A stretch of DNA of 64,000 nt from Letharia columbiana (GCF_014066305.1 NW_023501121.1:1-64000), one strand, 5' to 3'. Shown: positions 21,141 to 32,330, numbered from the stretch's first letter. Notes: generated from the sequence alone by a model not told the origin. Numbers and translations: made by a program.

Positions 21141-21820
21141 AGCATATCTTGCTTTAACGTTCAATGGAAGTCGAATGCACCGAATGCTTAATTACCAACC
21201 TCACTGATCGGAGCTGTTGCAACGTCATGTCTGCCACTCGTCACGAGTAATCCCTGAGATTACATCCTCCCCTACTAGACTTTTTCGTACCAGCGAAGAC
21301 ACCACGACACCGTCAATTCTCGTAGCAAGATTGAAATCCAAGTGTCCTCCTAGATACCCCTTCTTCTGGTTCGTAGCGAACTCGCCCGCAGCTAATCGAA
21401 GCCTAGTAGGTCCAAAGCGGAGAAGGCGTAGCAGGCCGTCCCCACCGATAGAGAACCGTGAGTAGATACGTAAAGTGAGTATGGCGTGAAGTGAATGATT
21501 CTTACAGCAAGGTGGTGAGATCGTAAAAGGACTAGTGTAGTCAGGCAGCGGCGGGTATTTCACCGCCCTCTCGCTCCTCTTCTTTCTCCTTCAATCTTCT
21601 TCACCCTCGCTCCTCTAACGACAAGATCTTTACGAGCTCCAAACTCTGCATCACATCTTCGTACGACAGCGACATCACCAAATCATCATCATCAGTGCTT
21701 CCAGCAACTTCTCACTCCAAATCCCACTGTACCTCCCCCAACTCACTTTGTTCTTGCTTGCGAACCTTCAAATCTCTCACCAAGGCTCGTAACAGCTCCT
21801 CACGACCCTTTTTTCTCATC
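21141..21820. other. Stretch between stomatin-like and DUF3716-type genes
   Basis: A minus-strand open frame (21563-21225) includes FSIGGDGLLRLLRFGPTRLR and TRIDGVVVSSLVRKSLVGE. It looks protein-like, but I do not recognise it. The last 250 bases are CT-rich (many TC and CTCC runs) and are probably the promoter and 5' UTR of the next gene. Confidence 0.35.
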
Positions 21821-22878
21821 ATGGCAACCTCCTCCACCTCCGCTACTCTGCGAGATCAGCTGGGTCAAGCTACCATCGGCGGCGGCGGTAAAGACCCTAG
21901 AGAACCTGGCAGCTTCGACCCGTTCCAGCCTTATGAGAAGGACTCGGCCAAGATGACTCCAGCCCAGAAAGAACGCCGCCGTCAGTCGAAGAAGCTTCGT
22001 CGTAAGCAGTCACGAGACCTACGTCAGTCCTCGGATGCTGCTACTACGACTTCGAGCAAAGCTCGCACGAAGCCACCACTTCCTCAGAAGTGGACCGGAG
22101 TGGACTCTGAACCTGAAGATTTCACGACTCCGCGTGCGGCCTTGGCCAAACCAGCTCGCGGTAAGTCTGCAACTCTGCTGCGAAGCCTTTGCTAACCCGA
22201 TGTTACCGTAGCACCAATGCAACCGACCGCTTCCGAGGTGGCCCTGCTTCAGGCGGACACCAAAAAGCTTCGGTCCATCTACTCACTACCAGTCACGCAA
22301 ACCCTCATTCGGTGGCGGGCCTCTCGCGGAATCACCGGCGGCAATCACCATAGCTATTCTGAAGCCATGACCGCACACATTCGTGGTTACCTTGCCGCGA
22401 CCCCTTGCGAGAGCTGTCAGAGAGGCGGCGGCCCCTTCCTAGATTGCGTGTTGATTGATACGAGCGACCTGAATAGCGCATGTACCTGTTGTTATTGGGG
22501 TGGTCAAGGTAGTCGATGCACTTTCCGTAAGTCATCATTGTTTGTTCGACATAGCTCGCGGCGAGATTTATCTAACATGAGATAGACGAGCCTTCACGCG
22601 CTCCTGCGGTTCCGCAACAACACATGATGGAGGGCTTCGCGCTGCCTGTAGGCCGCGACTACGACAATTCCCTGGATATCCTGGAAGTGGCTGAGAGAGC
22701 TGCGCTTCTTACTGCGCGCCTTTGCAACAGAGCTCGTCGGCTTGCCCGCAACGAGCCTGTGTCTGCTTTGGCTGCTCGTGGCCGCGGTCGTCACTCGAGC
22801 CGTAGCAGCGCTCGCAACACCTCTTCCGGCAGTGCAGACCAGGGCGACGAAGACGAGGTTAAGGAGGAGTCGGAGTGA
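21821..22878 (+). CDS. DUF3716-type cysteine-rich protein, three exons, intact
   Basis: The chosen start is ATG 21821, the first ATG in frame after the CT-rich leader. Exons are 21821-22160, 22212-22526 and 22586-22878. Introns of 51 and 59 nt have GTAAGT donors and CTAAC branch sites, both phase 1. The total is 948 nt, 315 residues, with no premature stop. The N-terminal half is basic and Ser/Thr-rich (KERRRQSKKLRRKQSRDLR). The central Cys block is CESCQRGGGPFLDC, then CTCCYWGGQGSRC, the pattern of DUF3716, a zinc-binding-looking domain widespread in filamentous ascomycetes with no known role. The tail is acidic after an RGRGRHSSR patch. It is one of the few undamaged genes here, so it may be recently used or selected. 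Confidence 0.85.
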
Positions 22879-23023
22879 GCTGAGGTCTTGGTTCGATTTT
22901 CGGGTTCGTGGCGAGCAGTAGTGGATAGCAAGTGGTTTTATTTTTCTTCTCATGGCGAGCTTTAACAACAGCTCCACAAGACACTTTCCTTAGGTGCGAT
23001 CATGTAACTAGAACTAGATAGCA

Positions 23024-23876
23024 TCATGCTATCAAGGACTTTCCTTCTCCCAACTTCTTTCTAGTGCTCTCTTGCGGACCCTCTCGCAATTTATGATCTT
23101 TCGTACCCGCACGCTCTCGCACACTAACAGACTGATCCGTAACAGATAGGTTCTCTGCCGCTACCTTTCCCCCCCGAGCTTTACCTTTCCTCTTACGAGT
23201 CTTTCTCGACTTCGAAACAGATAGCTTCTCTGCAGGTATCCCTTTTCCTATCGCGCGAACTCTCTCTCGAAGCTTTCCACTCATCCCCAGCAGGTCTCAC
23301 AACATCCCCACCAGTACTCTGGCGGTCTCACGATCATCTCGACTCACTCTCCTAAGCTCCCTAATCCATCTCAAACCCATCCCCAACATCTATCAAGCTC
23401 TCTCGGTCATCTCCCGAGTCTGTCATACCATCTCCCTTGCTCTCTACGAATCCCTTCGAAGGTGTTTGTAGAGTTGCCGGCAAGGGGGGTTGCAGTTTTG
23501 CTCAATCCCGCGACGAGATGGTTGGTATTGGTCCTCGGTATTGGTCCTCTCCAAGGCGGTGGTCTAGGTACCTGAATAGGTATCGCCAAAGTTGGTACCT
23601 TGTTAGCTGCGGGATTGCTGGCTGCCGGGGTAAGTCGTCGCGCAGTCTTTTTCACCACCTGGCGAGCTTGCACGGCCTTCTTTCGGCCTCGTATGATAGT
23701 GTCTCGCTGAAGACTATTGTTAATATCCTCCCCTACTAGCGGTCTTTGTACACCGATACGATCAGTTCGTTCTGCCAATTCATTGTACGTGGGAATGTTG
23801 TCGCTATTTTCCAGGTTCAACTCGGCTTCGATTTCTGGTGATTCCAGTACCTTAGCATTTTCGCGGCCTAGTGCTG
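23024..23876 (-). pseudogene. Basic Lys/Arg-rich protein gene, 5' end cut off by a repeat
   Basis: An open frame on the minus strand enters from the repeat boundary at 23876 (ETALGRENAKVLESPEIEAE) and runs to 23407 (PTYNELAERTDRIGVQRP, RGRKKAVQARQVVKKTARR). A second frame, 23284-23024, is very basic (KSRKTRKRKGKARGGK, KLREGPQESTRKKLGEG). The two may be separate exons of one protein. I do not recognise the family; basic composition suggests nucleic-acid binding. The 5' end is missing because the repeat 23877-24236 abuts it. Confidence 0.4.
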
Positions 23877-24236
23877 TCTCGCGTAACGTCCCATGAAAAC
23901 TACACGCACAAATGAGTTCTAAATGATGATTGGCTGGGTCCTAAGGCCCAGCCGCACGCAGACAGCGGTCCACTATGCAGCTCAGCCCTAGGAAAACTCC
24001 CTCTACGTAAGGTAGAAGACCTGGAGTCTAAGTACAAGAAAACGCTAAAAAACAAGGCGCGGGTGGGTGGGAAAAGTGTAAAAACCTCTTCTTGCGACGA
24101 GAGGAACAAGAATGAAGAGCAAAAAACGGGGGGGAACACCGCCTATTTAAGGCTCTTTTAATATGGCAATCTCGGCTATCCTGCCATAAGTGTGCTGTGC
24201 CTCTCCCTCACTAGCCCCCAGTCAAGCTGTGGCGAG
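23877..24236. repeat. LTR-like repeat, short copy
   Basis: A 360-bp segment from TAACGTCCCATGAAAACTAC to CCCCCAGTCAAGCTGTGGCG. It recurs at 52238-52801, where it carries about 195 extra bases. It has a TATTTAA box and lies between unrelated flanks, which fits a solo LTR or terminal repeat. Its GTGGCGA end resembles the ends of the YR elements (CCCACTGTGGCGA). Confidence 0.6.
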
Positions 24237-24834
24237 AAGGTTCTTGGCAGTATTAGCGTGTGCAGAAAACGTTGGAATACTTGGCACTGAGAAAATCACA
24301 CACACACTATCAAAAGTAGTACTGAATAGATGAATCTTCTCCTATATCGCATTCTACCACCTTCCTCTACTATATATCGTGTTGCTATATAATTGGGGGT
24401 TCCTGATGCTTTAGTCAGAGGCTTTAAGGCAGACTTGAAGGTATTTAAGTCTTAATGGCGATAGGCGAAGGCCTTAATAACTCTGGGGTAGTAGTAGTAG
24501 TAGTAAATGTAGTTTAGTCTTCAAAATCTATCTGAATATCGCACTCATTAAGAGCTCTATTTAACTCCCTCATGTTCGCCTCATAACTTGTCGACCGGCT
24601 TTGGTACGAGGGCTTTTAGGTCTGGGAGCGGGGGTAGCTGCGCTTGGCTGACTGTTGCTAGGGCCCGGCTGGCTATTCTTAGCAATCGCTTGGGTACGGG
24701 AGAACGCCTTCTTAGGCCTCTTGGACTGTCTGGTCGGAGGGGAGGTCGGTAGTGGGGGGGGGGGACCTCTGACTGCGTCGATTGGGAGGCATTTTGAAAT
24801 ACTAAGGCAAGATATTAAGGATCGGCTAAGCGAG
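24237..24834. other. Repeat remnants and a Pro-rich minus frame
   Basis: Includes a fragment resembling the arms of the 18541-19025 element (about 24265-24320), a short TAG repeat near 24490, and a minus-strand open frame (about 24770-24530) that is Pro/Ser/Lys-rich (SKRPKKAFSRTQAIAKNSQ) and, after a frame change, ends YEANMRELNRALNECDIQID. This may be the tail of a transposon ORF. Confidence 0.35.
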
Positions 24835-25983
24835 GGGCAAATTACCGATTCATACCCCAAAAGTATGGATCCTTACGGAATCATACCCCTAACGAGTAAA
24901 GGCCTATGAATTAAATTCATAATCATTTTTTTGATTAGGGCTATCGAGTAAGTAGGTGAGCGATCTTTAGTGAGCGAACTTTGGTGAGCGATATTTGAAT
25001 TCCTTGCGCTTTAATAATTATAAGACTAAATTTTAAAATTCTTAAAAATTCGGAAAGCACAAACAGCGCTTCAAAATTTAAAGAAAAAATCTTAAAATTT
25101 TAATAGAAAACAAAAAAGTAATTCTATGTGTCAATAATGTATACCTATTTTTTTGATGAGGGAGGCGTGGGAGGGCGAGATTTTGATGGTTGCGGACGCT
25201 AATTTATTTACCCGCGATGAGTCAGCCGGTCTAGCCAAAAAGCGTAGCGAACCCGAATTGATGATTGGCTGCACATACAAATTCAAGGTTTTCAAGCTCA
25301 GCCCTACCTTATTCTTTTATATATACTGATTACTGAATCATACCCCTACATCAAATTTCACCTAAATATGGGGTATGATTCGGTAAGTTGTCAAAGTGGC
25401 CTCAAACTACGAAGGAGATAATCCGCGATCTGACTTATTCGATCATAGAAATAAGGGAGTTTCTCCGATCGCATTTGATGAGAATTCTATTAGCCTAAAA
25501 ACATCAGACGAAAGCCGAGTGGGCGAAATTTCGAGCCCGGGGGTGTCCGCACTTCACGCTGTAGACACCCCTATTCGGGTCCCGTCGGGCCCCGTAAGGC
25601 CCCCGAAGGAATAATTCCTACTACGCTGCGCAACGGGGCGGGGTAAGCTTCGGGGGTCAAACCCCGCCCCGAACCCCCGCCCCGAACTCCGCCCCGAACC
25701 CGCCCCGTTACGCAGCGTAAATACCACCGTTATCAATAATCAAGTCGACGACTACTACTAAATGTGAGCTCAGTAAGCTTACCGCTACCATTATCTTCAT
25801 TAAACTCTCTCATATCAGGAAGCTATTATTTAAGACCCTCATCAAATCATACCCCAAGCAATGGCAAATTACCGAATCATACCCCATATTTGGGTGGATT
25901 TTGGTGGAGGGGTATGATTCGGTAATTAGGGGTATGATTCGGTAAGGTTTCGTACTTTCGGGGTATGATTCGGTAATTTGCCC
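24835..25983. mobile_element. ACCGAATCATACCCC-family TIR element, interrupted
   Basis: Starts GGGCAAATTACCGATTCATA and ends with the complement (GGTAATTTGCCC at 25983). The left arm is split after CCCCTAA by the AT-rich element 24892-25326. The internal part (about 25390-25700) includes GGGGTGTCCGCACTTCACGC and CCCGTCGGGCCCCGTAAGGC, related to the core of the 17491-18115 copy. A 72-residue frame at 25396-25614 is probably not a gene. A GC-rich tract of repeated CCCCGAAC lies at 25650-25710. Confidence 0.7.
24892..25326 (+). repeat. AT-rich interspersed repeat (GAGTAAAGGCC family)
   Basis: Begins CGAGTAAAGGCCTATGAATT and ends TTCTTTTATATATACTGA. Further copies lie at 27190-27990 and, in both orientations, across 58-64 kb. 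It has no ORF, contains recurrent GAGCGAnnTTTG motifs and conserved GGCTGCACATACAAATTCAA near the 3' end, and inserts into other repeats. The class is unknown. Confidence 0.65.
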
Positions 25984-26225
25984 AGCTGAATAGCTGAATA
26001 GCTGAATAGCCGTATGGCTAGAATAGCCGAAATGGCCTTCGCAATGACAGATTAAAGTATGCAATGGCTCTGAAAGAGACGAAATCGAATGAAAAGCCAT
26101 TGCCAGGTGCAAAATAGGTGGATATGCAGCTCGTAGCGAACAGGTGTCTCCTACCCCTAACAGGGTACCTGAAACTGGGCTATATCATAAAACTCACTAA
26201 CCCCCCAGTCCCACTGTGGCGAGTA
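25984..26225 (-). repeat. Short terminal-only YR-element copy with ancestral minisatellite
   Basis: Starts with three CTGAATAG units and a few diverged ones, then GCAATGACAGATTAAAGTAT, GACGAAATCGAATGAAAAGC and CCAGTCCCACTGTGGCGA. The same order is at 35560-36172, where the preceding array is expanded to over 2 kb. This short copy shows what the array looked like before expansion. Confidence 0.6.
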
Positions 26226-26455
26226 GCCTCGAAGCTATCGACAATGATGAAGTTGCCTTTCTTTTTCAACACGCCTATCTGTTGGACACCCGAGGAGTTT
26301 GAGCAGTAATGGCCGTTGATAGACAATTTCTAGGTAGCAATAAGCCCAATAACGCCCTCACTGGAAAAGACACTCAGTCATCCTATTAGTGGTGTCGCCT
26401 ACCCAAAGGTAAGACCGTCAGCGGGTCTCATGGCCACGGGAATTTCTGTAGAGGC
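26226..26455. other. Short unassigned stretch
   Basis: Flank between the YR-element end and the CCGCTTGCT-type repeat. It contains a frame reading SKLSTMMKLPFFFNTPICW that I cannot assign. Confidence 0.3.
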
Positions 26456-27130
26456 CTAATTGGCTGTGATCGTCGCAGTAGATCCTCCTCTTGTGACGTT
26501 ATTGCAGTGATGTACCATATCAATGCAGTGGGGATGACAGGCCAAGTTGCAGTGGTGTTCTCCGCTTGCTGAGTGATGATTTGATGTGGAACCGTGGAGA
26601 GCATATGACGTGGGATCTTGGAGAGCTGAGCCGTGTTCTTGACGATGGTGGCCTTGTTGCCGCTTGGTTTCTCCGCAGTGTTCTCCGTAGTGTTCTCCGC
26701 AGTGTTCTCCGCATTTGCCTGTTGTAGTTCCTCCTCTTGCTCCTCCTCTTATAGAGTATCAGACTGAGTGGCTAGCTGAGTGGCTGACTGAGTGGATGAC
26801 TGAGTGACTGGCTGACGATCTGACTGAGTGGATTGCTGAGCTGATAGGGTAGGTAGTGTTGACTGCTTGTGAATCCGTTCCGAGGGGTGGCCTGAGGGCG
26901 TCAGTAAGGGGTTCAAAAGACGGGCGGAAGGGATACGTGCCTTAGATACTCAGCAACATTTGGGCGAGGGGTATCGAGGGCGAATGTATTCATAATTGGT
27001 GGATTGGTAGAATCGTAGAAGAAATATGGCTACACAGATTATTAACCGATCCCGGACGCGTTTGGTGTGACTACGATATTTGAATGTCAATTTAATCCAC
27101 TAATAGTAGGCCAAACTTCATTATTTTTAC
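26456..27130. repeat. Repeat E, single-unit copy
   Basis: Contains TAGATCCTCCTCTTGTGACG, GTTCTTGACGATGGTGGCCT, three GTGTTCTCCG(C/T)A units, a GACTGAGTGGCTG short tandem tract (26765-26840) and an end near CAATTTAATCCACTAATAG. The same segments occur at 43170-44660 with the GTTCTTGACGATGG block repeated five times. It lies upstream of a Mutator-like terminal repeat here as well as there, so it may belong to that transposon. Confidence 0.6.
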
Positions 27131-28003
27131 AGCGTTAGAAAGCGCACACTGAGCTCTATAATTTACGAAATTATGAAGAAATAGTATCCGTAGGGAGCTG
27201 GTTATTTTAGAGTGTAAAACTTCTACACACAAATTTTTGATGAGGCAGCTCGGGAGGGCTAGCGGGCTGACTTAGTCAGTCTAGCTAAAAGGCGTAATAA
27301 CCCCGAATTGATGATTGGCTGCACATACAAATTCAAGGTTTTCTAGTTCAGCCCTACCTTATTCTGTTATATATACTGACGAGTAAAGGCCTATGAATTA
27401 AATTCATAACCGTTTTTTTTAATCAGGGCTGTCGAGTAAATTTGATGAGCGGTCTTTGGTGAGCGGTCTTTGGTGAGCGATCTTTGATAAGCGATATTTG
27501 AATTCCTTACCTTTGAAGAATTATAAGACCAAATTTTAAGATTTTTTTATATTTAATAAGTGCAAATTGCGCTCTATAATTTAAAAAAATAATTATTAAA
27601 TTTTAATAGAAGATAGTAAAGTTATTAAAAGATTAAAAGTAGAAAGAAAGATTTTAATAGTTATGAACGCTAATTTATTTACTCGTGGTATCTAATTAAA
27701 AAGCGTAATTTAGACAATTTTCATAGAATATTTTCAATTCCACTCGATATTTTATATATAAATTATCGTATTTTAAAATCATCTCGTATAAAATAGACTA
27801 GCCTCGTTATAGGGCTTTTAAATTTTAAGATTCTATAAATAGAATATAAAGATATAAATTTTCAAAGAAAAGAGATAAAAGTTAAAAAATTCTAAGTTTA
27901 AAAAATCCCATACCTTTCCGGCCAGTAGCTGCACATACAAATTCAAGGTTTTTTAGCTCAGCCCTATCTTATTCTATTCTATATACTAATATACTAATAA
28001 GCA
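27131..28003 (+). repeat. Decayed AT-rich repeats (GAGTAAAGGCC family)
   Basis: The end of one copy (GGCTGCACATACAAATTCAA, 27309) is followed directly by the start of the next (CGAGTAAAGGCC, 27378); another 3' end is at 27925-27990. No ORF is present. C and G are depleted, consistent with RIP. Confidence 0.6.
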
Positions 28004-28050
28004 ATTCATAGATAGAGCTGAGGTGGTCTTTTATCTAACTCGGAGGTTAA

Positions 28051-28135
28051 AAGCTTAATGTGTAGATCGTGCGCGAAACGCTGCATTAGTGTGGACGGGG
28101 GAACTGTTGAAGGGGGACTGTTCGAAGATAAGTTG
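28051..28135 (+). repeat. Mutator-like terminal inverted repeat, relic
   Basis: 28094-28135 matches the right-hand 41-bp TIR of the 18.4-kb element with a few C/T changes and one extra base (ends TTCGAAGATAAGTTG). The subterminal TGTAGATCGTGCGCG at 28060 is shared with 49230. No matching left end is seen nearby. Confidence 0.7.
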
Positions 28136-28770
28136 GAAAAAGGCGATGGAGGCCTAAGACGAAGGTGCGTACTTCGTTGTTCAATTATCCTATTGTTAAT
28201 CAAGTTAGATGAAATTCCACGTAACCTAAACGACGAACTCTCGTGTACCTGCGTTTTTTACCGGCAATATCGGCTACCGTACTCTCATCTCTGGCAGTTT
28301 AATCCCATGAATAACGCATTCGCAGATGCTGATTGGAAGAGGTGGGCCTACATGTTTGAAGAAGGTGGCCTTGAGACCTACGAGAGGACCACCAAAGAGT
28401 ACGTCATCAAGGATATCTATGACGAACCCGACGGTCCCAGCAAACATATGCTGGACATTCGTGAGGTCCTCGATGAAATTAAGGCGAAATTCTACGAGCT
28501 TGAGACTGGGACTGCGGAGTGGGAGGACGATGTGAAGAAGCGGATTTCCGCCCACTGGGTCGCTATGTTACGTCAGATGACGGTAAGATCTGTTAAAATA
28601 CCAGGTATGTAATGTGTAGAATAGATGGATTGATTCTTCAAAACCTCTCCGAGGCCAGAAGAAGCACGGTGGCTGGGATGCGTGGGGGCCATATCTCGAT
28701 AAGATCGCCACGCTGACTGGGCCGCGTCCAGAATCGATATCGAATGATGTCCACCTTTTGCTTAGGGTAA
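28136..28770 (+). pseudogene. Mutator-like transposase, C-terminal part
   Basis: The frame to 28612 contains a SWIM-type zinc finger, SCTCVFYRQYRLPYSHLW (about 28239-28292), in which the third Cys is Tyr; TGC to TAC is a G-to-A change. It continues DADWKRWAYMFEEGGLETYE and a DIREVLDEIKAKF helix. A second frame (about 28658-28770) reads RGQKKHGGWDAWGPYLDKIA. SWIM fingers follow the DDE domain in MULE transposases, so the catalytic part is missing. The upstream junction is the MULE-type terminal repeat at 28135. Alternatively it could be a host SWIM protein, but the position beside a MULE end favours transposase. Confidence 0.6.
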
Positions 28771-29366
28771 ATTATAAATTTATACCCTAAAACCTTAAAT
28801 TCTTACAAATTCATACCCATAATTACATTTTCATACCCCTTTACTAAATCTTAAGGTATGAAAATGTAATTTACTATTCTTTGGGGTATGAATTTGTAAT
28901 TTTTTAAAATACGTCTTTGAGTACCCGGCGTTCAACGCCCCTAAAGAAGCCCCTAGAAAATTGAACCCTAAATTTATCGCGGATTGAGGTGAGTTGAGAA
29001 TTTAAGAGCTCGCCTTAGCCTCGAAGCGAGGTTTCGACAAGTTACACGGCGAACTCTAGAGGTCTTCAGTTCGAAGCTCCCGAGGCCGGTCCGGGCTAAT
29101 TTCGCAGCCCCCGAAGACCTAACCTCAGCCCACTATGATAAACTACATTTTCATACCCCAAGCAATGACAAATTACCGATTCATACCCTATTGAGATATG
29201 AAAATATAATTAGAAGTATGGTTTTAGAATATGAATTTATAATTTACCTCTTTTACTTATCAAGGTCGAATTTAGACATCACGCAGCCGTCCAATAAGGC
29301 TTCGAACCGTATTGCTATCAGATGTGATTTCAGTAGAATAAACTAATTTTCTACTACTGGACATCA
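28771..29366. repeat. Diverged TIR element of the (TTTCATACCCC) type
   Basis: Inverted arms at about 28765-28905 and 29140-29255 carry ACATTTTCATACCCC and complements, a variant of the ACCGAATCATACCCC motif. The GC-richer core (28920-29130) has no ORF that I can support. Confidence 0.5.
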
Positions 29367-29830
29367 GCCCGGCTATTCGCCACAGTGGGACTAGGGTTAA
29401 GTAGGTCACATGACATTATGGCTCTGTTGGTACCCCTGTTGGTACCTCTGTTGGTACCCCTATTGGTACCCCTATTAATACCCCGGTAAGGGGTTGAGGA
29501 CAGGTGTCCAGTACGAGCTATATAGCCACCTGTTTTGCACCTATCAATGGCTCTTCATTCGATTTCGTCTCTTTCAGAGCCATTGCATACTTTTTGTCCC
29601 ATCCACCCACGCCTGTACATAGCTAGCTATCATTTCACTCCAGGTCTATATCATAGGCATGGGAGTTTTCTCGGCGCTGGGGTACGAATACGTCTGTTCA
29701 GGCCTCTATTCAGGTGTTATCCCGGCGTCGAGACGGCCCAACCACTTGATACCTTCATACCTATACGCCCTATATATGTGTAATGCGTGAGAATAAGAAT
29801 ACTAACTATTACTATAGTTACTATATATAC
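29367..29830 (+). repeat. YR-element terminal region, plus orientation
   Basis: Starts CGCCACAGTGGGACTAGG and has four to five near-direct GTTGGTACCCCT units (29427-29485), GGTGTCCAGTACGAGCTATA, CTCTTTCAGAGCCATTGCAT and a 3' part from GGGAGTTTTCTCGGCGCTGG. The same order in inverse orientation is at 35950-36172; the 3' part resembles 51508-51656. It carries no coding sequence. Confidence 0.55.
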
Positions 29831-30140
29831 GTAACTAGCTCGCTAAGACTCTTAACGAGCTACTCGAGAGATTACAGCTCGGACTTCTCTCATGCCAAGG
29901 CGCTACTGGCTATACTTCGGCCAAAATCGAATATCGAGACCCTCACATAGCCTATTACGGGGGTTTCAAAAAAGCCTACATATCTCAAAATCTACAAATC
30001 TATTATAACTTGTCAACGAGTGGTCATAACAAAAGGCTTTCGCTATATATGTTAAAGATTATATCGGAAACAATAATTCTCATTATAAAATATATTTTGT
30101 AAAGATAATATTGATGGAGTTATTTCAAAGAGTAAAATTA
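29831..30140. other. AT-rich unassigned stretch
   Basis: About 310 bases between repeat elements. No ORF or recognised repeat; composition suggests decay. Confidence 0.35.
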
Positions 30141-30627
30141 GCGATTTCGAAATGGATAAGATTGCTTGGCAAAAAAAATCGCGCCCAGCCTCCGACTTTG
30201 CTATCAAAAATATATAAAAATTCAGAAGAAACCATGTTTTTCTTATCTAGATTCATGAATTTTTATTATTCATTAATCTTATTTATATTAAAGTTATACT
30301 GATTTATTAATTCTATTACTTTTTTTTTCAGATTAATTTTAAGAGAATCTTTTTGATAACCTTGATTTTGTATAGAAGAGTACGTTCACTTCGTCACTTT
30401 ACTTAATAAAAATAAAAATTCAATTTAAAAAAACTTGACAAAAAAAAACTAATAGAACTTGTTAAATAAACTAGATTTTATATAGAAAAGACTTCTTAAT
30501 AATTAATATTCATAAATTTAGATAAGAAAAACATGATTTTTTTTTGGATTTTTTGGATTTTTGGTGGCAAAGCCGGAGGGGGGGCGCGATTTTTTTTGCC
30601 AAGCAATCTTATCCATTTCGAAATCGC
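30141..30627. mobile_element. Mariner-type MITE, intact copy
   Basis: 487 bp with terminal repeats starting GCGATTTCGAAATGGATAAG and TA at both borders (30139-30140, 30628-30629). Arms are similar over about 130 bp. It is the uninterrupted counterpart of 17427-18538 and preserves the empty site of the 625-bp element. It sits just upstream of the RT fragment at 30632 and probably truncates it. Confidence 0.75.
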
Positions 30628-30631
30628 TAAA

Positions 30632-30913
30632 ATAAGGGGATGTCTTGGCGTGTGCGGGCTTTTTTGAAATCCCCGTGTGCCCACCACAATTCGAATCATC
30701 TTTCAGCCCTCGCCGCACCGGATATTCTGACGGCGGTCTTTCAAAATCAGCTACAGCAGGGCCGGTTGGATAAGGTAGACATCGGTCGGGGGCCTCGCTT
30801 CGTGTGCTCGCCATTGGGTTTAGTTCCGAAGCATGACGGCAGCTGGAGAAGGATCCATGACCTCTCTTTTCCCTATGGCTTATCAGTCAACGACGGCATA
30901 CCCGCAGAGTGGG
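30632..30913 (+). pseudogene. Reverse transcriptase of YR retrotransposon, N-terminal fragment
   Basis: Reads HHNSNHLSALAAPDILTAVF, then CSPLGLVPKHDGSWRRIHDL and SVNDGIPAEWG, and stops exactly at the Mutator-like terminal repeat. The continuation ALEYATFDDAV is at 49313. It is the same family as the minus-strand copy at 11.8-13.2 kb. Confidence 0.85.
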
Positions 30914-30954
30914 CAACTTATCTTCGGACAGTCCCCCTCCGACAGTCCCCCGTC
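30914..30954 (+). repeat. Left 41-bp terminal inverted repeat
   Basis: Begins CAACTTATCTTCGGACAGTC and contains two copies of GACAGTCCCCC. Identical to the complement of 49263-49303. The subterminal CACACTAATG matches the relic at 28084-28093 in complement. Confidence 0.95.
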
Positions 30955-31556
30955 CACACTAATGTGGCTACCGGCTATACCCGCAGCCACCCGGCTTGGC
31001 ATAGGCCTTGGCATAGTGGATATCTGACTGGTGGGTGCATTGTCGATATTTCTTTCATTCCACGGTATAAATATCCAAATAGGACGTTACACCTTAACGA
31101 GTGAGGGAGACCTTATAGTATAGATTTCCAGCGATAACTTTTATTATAATTCTAGAAAGACTATAAGTTCTAACGCTATAATTAGTTACTATAGTAAATT
31201 CTTACGTATAAGACTAGTCTTGTTAGCAGCAGCCTCTACGGGGGCCCTACGGGTTGGTATTTAGATTTAAATAGGGGTATCTAGCTGTTAAGCGTAGACA
31301 TCCTCGAGATTAGGCTTTTTTAGCTGAGTTGCTAATAAGTTCTTAAGACGTAGTCTATAGGATTGTAGTATCCTTAATAGGAAAAACCTCGCTACTGATA
31401 GGGATACGCTTATAGACAGCTGGGAAGGTGGCGAAAATACGCCTCTTCTTGTCTGCAACCGTCGTAGTATACTCGATGATATTCATAATATACGGATGGG
31501 CGAAATAGAGGCGAATATAAGTAGTCTTAGAAGTTGATTTTGAATAGGATGCGGGG
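30955..31556. other. Left interior of the TIR-bounded insertion
   Basis: No gene. Around 31220-31340 is a decayed fragment of the core of the 17491-18115 element (TAGATTTAAATAGGGGTATC, GGGGGCCCTACGG). The rest is unassigned. Confidence 0.4.
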
Positions 31557-32330
31557 TTAGTGCTCGCAAATAGTAAGGTCATATAGAAACAACGCATGTA
31601 TAAGTAGATATATAGATATATAATTAGATATATTTAATACTAGAGTAGCTAAGACCTTTTTAAATATCTAAACTAAGTAGATAACCTCGAAAAAGACTCT
31701 CTAGCGCTAGAAAAACTCTTATATCTAAGCGATATACTCTAAAATAAAATAAAGCTATATATAAATATAAATGAAAGAGAGAATAATAATATAACTCTAA
31801 AGAGAATAATTTAAATAAAGAGCTTACTTCTAATATAGTAGCTATATAAATAGTACTCGCTATATTTATCTATCTCTCTACTATCGTATATTATATAATC
31901 GTATAATAATAAAATAACTAATTAAATAGTTATTAACGCTATAATCTTATAATAAATCTATTAATCTATAATTCTACTATTATAATTAATACTCGTAAAT
32001 AGTAAGATTATATAAAAATAACGTATATATAAATAGATATATAGATATATAATTAGATATATTTAATACTAGAGTAACTAAGATCTTTTTAAATATCTAA
32101 ATTAAGTAGATAGTCTCGAAAAAGACTCTCTAGCGCTAGAAAAACTTTTAAATAATCTAAAATATTATCTAAAGAGAGCGAAGGTCTTAAAGAAGAATTT
32201 TTAATAATATCTATCGTAGTAAATAGTAAAAATTAATAATACTAGCGCGAACGAGTTAAAAGATACTAATATCGTAGTAATACTCTAAATATATAGATTA
32301 GATAAGTAATAATATATAGACGATATGTTA
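31557..32330 (-). repeat. Two adjacent RIP-decayed terminal-only YR-element copies
   Basis: The sequence from TTAGTGCTCGCAAATAGTAA (31557) matches 10537 and 32791 with C-to-T/G-to-A changes and runs on to an AT-rich counterpart of the 48640-48845 end. A second copy starts at about 31988 (TACTCGTAAATAGTAAGATT). Neither contains coding sequence, so these are non-autonomous or deletion derivatives. Confidence 0.6.

Noticed and set aside
25396..25614. Small 72-residue gene
   Set aside because: It lies wholly inside a TIR element whose core recurs elsewhere in decayed, non-coding form.
26520..26714. Arg-rich MRRTLRRTLRR protein
   Set aside because: It is an artefact of the GTGTTCTCCGC tandem units in repeat E.
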